In this document: positions 36,676 to 38,510 of the stretch, one piece after another
Numbering within the stretch: the first letter of the stretch is position 1
How the letters are laid out: each line of letters begins with the position of its first letter
Assembly: GCA_023250635.1 (NCBI GenBank)
Contig: JAHFAI010000016.1
Span: forward strand, 1 to 38,510
DNA length: 38,510 nt
Reading direction: 5' to 3'
Origin: Deltaproteobacteria bacterium
GTDB taxonomy: Bacteria > Bdellovibrionota_B > Oligoflexia > Oligoflexales > Bog-1112
Made by a program: the position numbers and the translations under genes
Notes under the pieces: model-generated
Told to the model about the DNA's origin: nothing
The model's database searches: none
Seen by the model: the letters and a program-made list of their open reading frames with translations, nothing else

Positions 36676-38433
36676 ATGACTTTGAAGCAGGGTATGTTTT
36701 GGCGCTTTTCAGCTGGAATCATCACCGTCTGTGCGGTGATGCTTTTTGGACTTGCCTCGTGCAAGTCCAGCAGACATCTCAAGTCTAATTCCCCCCAAGA
36801 ACCTGTGAATAACAGCCCCAAAGGTGCTGGTGATAACAGCGGTGGTGGTGATAGTAGCAGTGGTGATAGTAGCGGAGGAAGCAGCACCGTGCCAGCAGGT
36901 CCGCCCAGTATCGATAGTTTGGATGCGACGACTAATGTCATTGGCGGTAACACCATAGAAACGATCAGGGCAAATGTCGGTGGTGATGGTAAGTTTGACT
37001 ATATAGAATTCTCTATTTGCTCCGCCTCAGCTGACTGTAGTGCCGTTCCGCCTCAGGAATCTTCCATAGCCAGCATGAGCTTTCCTGAAGCTCCAGCAGG
37101 TGCTGATAGGGTTATGGCTCGAGCTTGTTTTCGCGATCCTACCTACGGCTGTGGTGCCTCGATTACGGAGTCTTTTACCCAGGCAGCAGTGGTCGATGCT
37201 GCTTTACAAGCACAGATGATTGCTGAAAAGCAGGCTGCTGCCAAGATCCTCGATACCAGCAAGGGTATTGTGGGAACAGCCAGCGACTATGTTGATTCTC
37301 CCTCTGGAAAAGGAACTGATTTTAAAAAAGCTATGGATGATATAAAGCAGCTCGGCCCCGATGCTACCAACAATCTACTCTCCCAGAGTGGGCAACCACC
37401 AACCCTTGACCCCGGTGCTGGAACGGGAACTGATGCGGGGACGAGTGCTGGAGCTGGAACTGGAGCTGGAACTGATGCGGGGATGGGTACTCAGGCTCCT
37501 AGCCCAGCAGCTTCTGGGGGGGGGAGCAGCAATGCAGCTAACATTGCGCTTATTGCCATTGGCTCCACCTTTGCCGCAGGTGGTTCCGCTGCGGCACTTG
37601 CTGCACTTGCTTTAACGAAACAAAAAGAAAGAGAATTTGGGCAAGCAGCTCAAGAGCTTACTGATGCGATAGATCAGAAGCAGAAGAATATAGAAGAAGA
37701 AGTAGCAAAATTTAATAAAGCACAAGTTCAGCTTGCAGCAGCTGAAGCGTCTTATCAAGGCAGATTGAATAGTCTGGAGTCCCTTCGTGATGACGACATC
37801 CATGCACGAGAGCAGGCGATAGCAGCAAATAAGGCGCTAATTGAGCAAGAAGATAAGAGATTACGTGATCTGGAAAAACATATTAGGCTTTTCAATGTAG
37901 ACGAACAGTTTTGGAAAAAGACTCAGCATGATTTGACTGCGTTGTCCGAAAGACAGCGAGCTTTAGAAGCAGAAAAGACTGCTTTAGAGACAAGCGAAGA
38001 CAGCAAGAAATTAGATGAAAAAATAAAGGCATGGGAGAAAAAAAGGGCTGAGAAGGAAGATCTCTGGAAGAAAGGAAGTGGTGACTATCATAGTTTTGTA
38101 AAAGATCGAGATGAAAAAATAAAAAAATTAAATGATGAAAATAACTTTGGTAGAGAACTTGTAAATCTAGAAAGAGAACTAAAAACAACAAGAGTTGTAT
38201 TGCAATATAATGGAGGGGAAAAATTGACCTTGATTACCGCGGATAATGAAACTATTATTTATGATTTGAAAAATGAAAATTTTGTGTTCAAGGATTATTC
38301 TATTAAGCAGAAGGAATATTTTTTAAAGCAAGCTGAGATATATCTATCTACTTATTCTGATCTTTCGCGTCTGTATACTGAAAAGTCAGCAGCCCTCTGT
38401 GCCAGAAAGAGTGAGACACTTGCCCCCCAATAA
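36676..38433 (+). CDS. Tandem-paralog lipoprotein 2: conserved N-terminal module, different coiled-coil C-terminus
   Basis: MTLKQGMFWRFSAGIITVCAVMLFGLASCKS parallels MIVKQGLFWRFSAGITVVCAVMIFGLASCKS; shared PPSIDSLDAT.NVIGGNT.ET.RANV.GDG.FDYIEF module; shared RBS context TAAAGGACTGAAAGATG. Confidence 0.85.
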   Translation: MTLKQGMFWRFSAGIITVCAVMLFGLASCKSSRHLKSNSPQEPVNNSPKGAGDNSGGGDSSSGDSSGGSSTVPAGPPSIDSLDATTNVIGGNTIETIRANVGGDGKFDYIEFSICSASADCSAVPPQESSIASMSFPEAPAGADRVMARACFRDPTYGCGASITESFTQAAVVDAALQAQMIAEKQAAAKILDTSKGIVGTASDYVDSPSGKGTDFKKAMDDIKQLGPDATNNLLSQSGQPPTLDPGAGTGTDAGTSAGAGTGAGTDAGMGTQAPSPAASGGGSSNAANIALIAIGSTFAAGGSAAALAALALTKQKEREFGQAAQELTDAIDQKQKNIEEEVAKFNKAQVQLAAAEASYQGRLNSLESLRDDDIHAREQAIAANKALIEQEDKRLRDLEKHIRLFNVDEQFWKKTQHDLTALSERQRALEAEKTALETSEDSKKLDEKIKAWEKKRAEKEDLWKKGSGDYHSFVKDRDEKIKKLNDENNFGRELVNLERELKTTRVVLQYNGGEKLTLITADNETIIYDLKNENFVFKDYSIKQKEYFLKQAEIYLSTYSDLSRLYTEKSAALCARKSETLAPQ

Positions 38434-38510
38434 ATTAGTGTAGGGCGGCAGGAGTTTGAGAAATTGTTACCAAAACAGAAAAAAGACGATAAAAACATGG
38501 TCTTGCCTTT

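Noticed and set aside
1-38510. tRNA/rRNA genes
   Set aside because: No cloverleaf-like or rRNA-like sequence recognised by eye; a tRNAscan-SE/Infernal run would be needed to exclude them formally.

Overview
This 38.5-kb window looks like a bacterial chromosome segment. The lineage is not determinable here; a Bdellovibrionota/Deltaproteobacteria-like organism is only a guess.

Housekeeping backbone: alaS, serA, a methylmalonyl-CoA epimerase-like VOC protein, a stand-alone murG, an APC amino-acid permease, a partial complex I operon (nuoCD-E-F-G-I plus a c-type cytochrome), aspS and endonuclease I.

Accessory content:
- a Flp/Tad-type prepilin with a strong ribosome-binding site;
- a very large Gln/Pro-repeat lipoprotein;
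- a DUF4105 membrane protein;
- a secreted protein with three dermatopontin-like Cys repeats;
- a degenerate histidine-kinase-like membrane protein;
- a membrane-anchored protein resembling a phage T4 gp19-type tail-tube domain, overlapping a lipoprotein gene;
- an apparently exported Nudix-like protein;
- at the right end, two tandem paralogous lipoproteins with conserved N-terminal modules and unrelated coiled-coil C-termini.

The two tandem lipoproteins are separated by a nested repeat locus. It contains tandem copies of the first gene's last codons, hairpins, 10-bp VNTRs and half-copies of a dispersed palindrome. This locus is the best candidate for an undescribed modular or phase-variable surface/envelope protein system.
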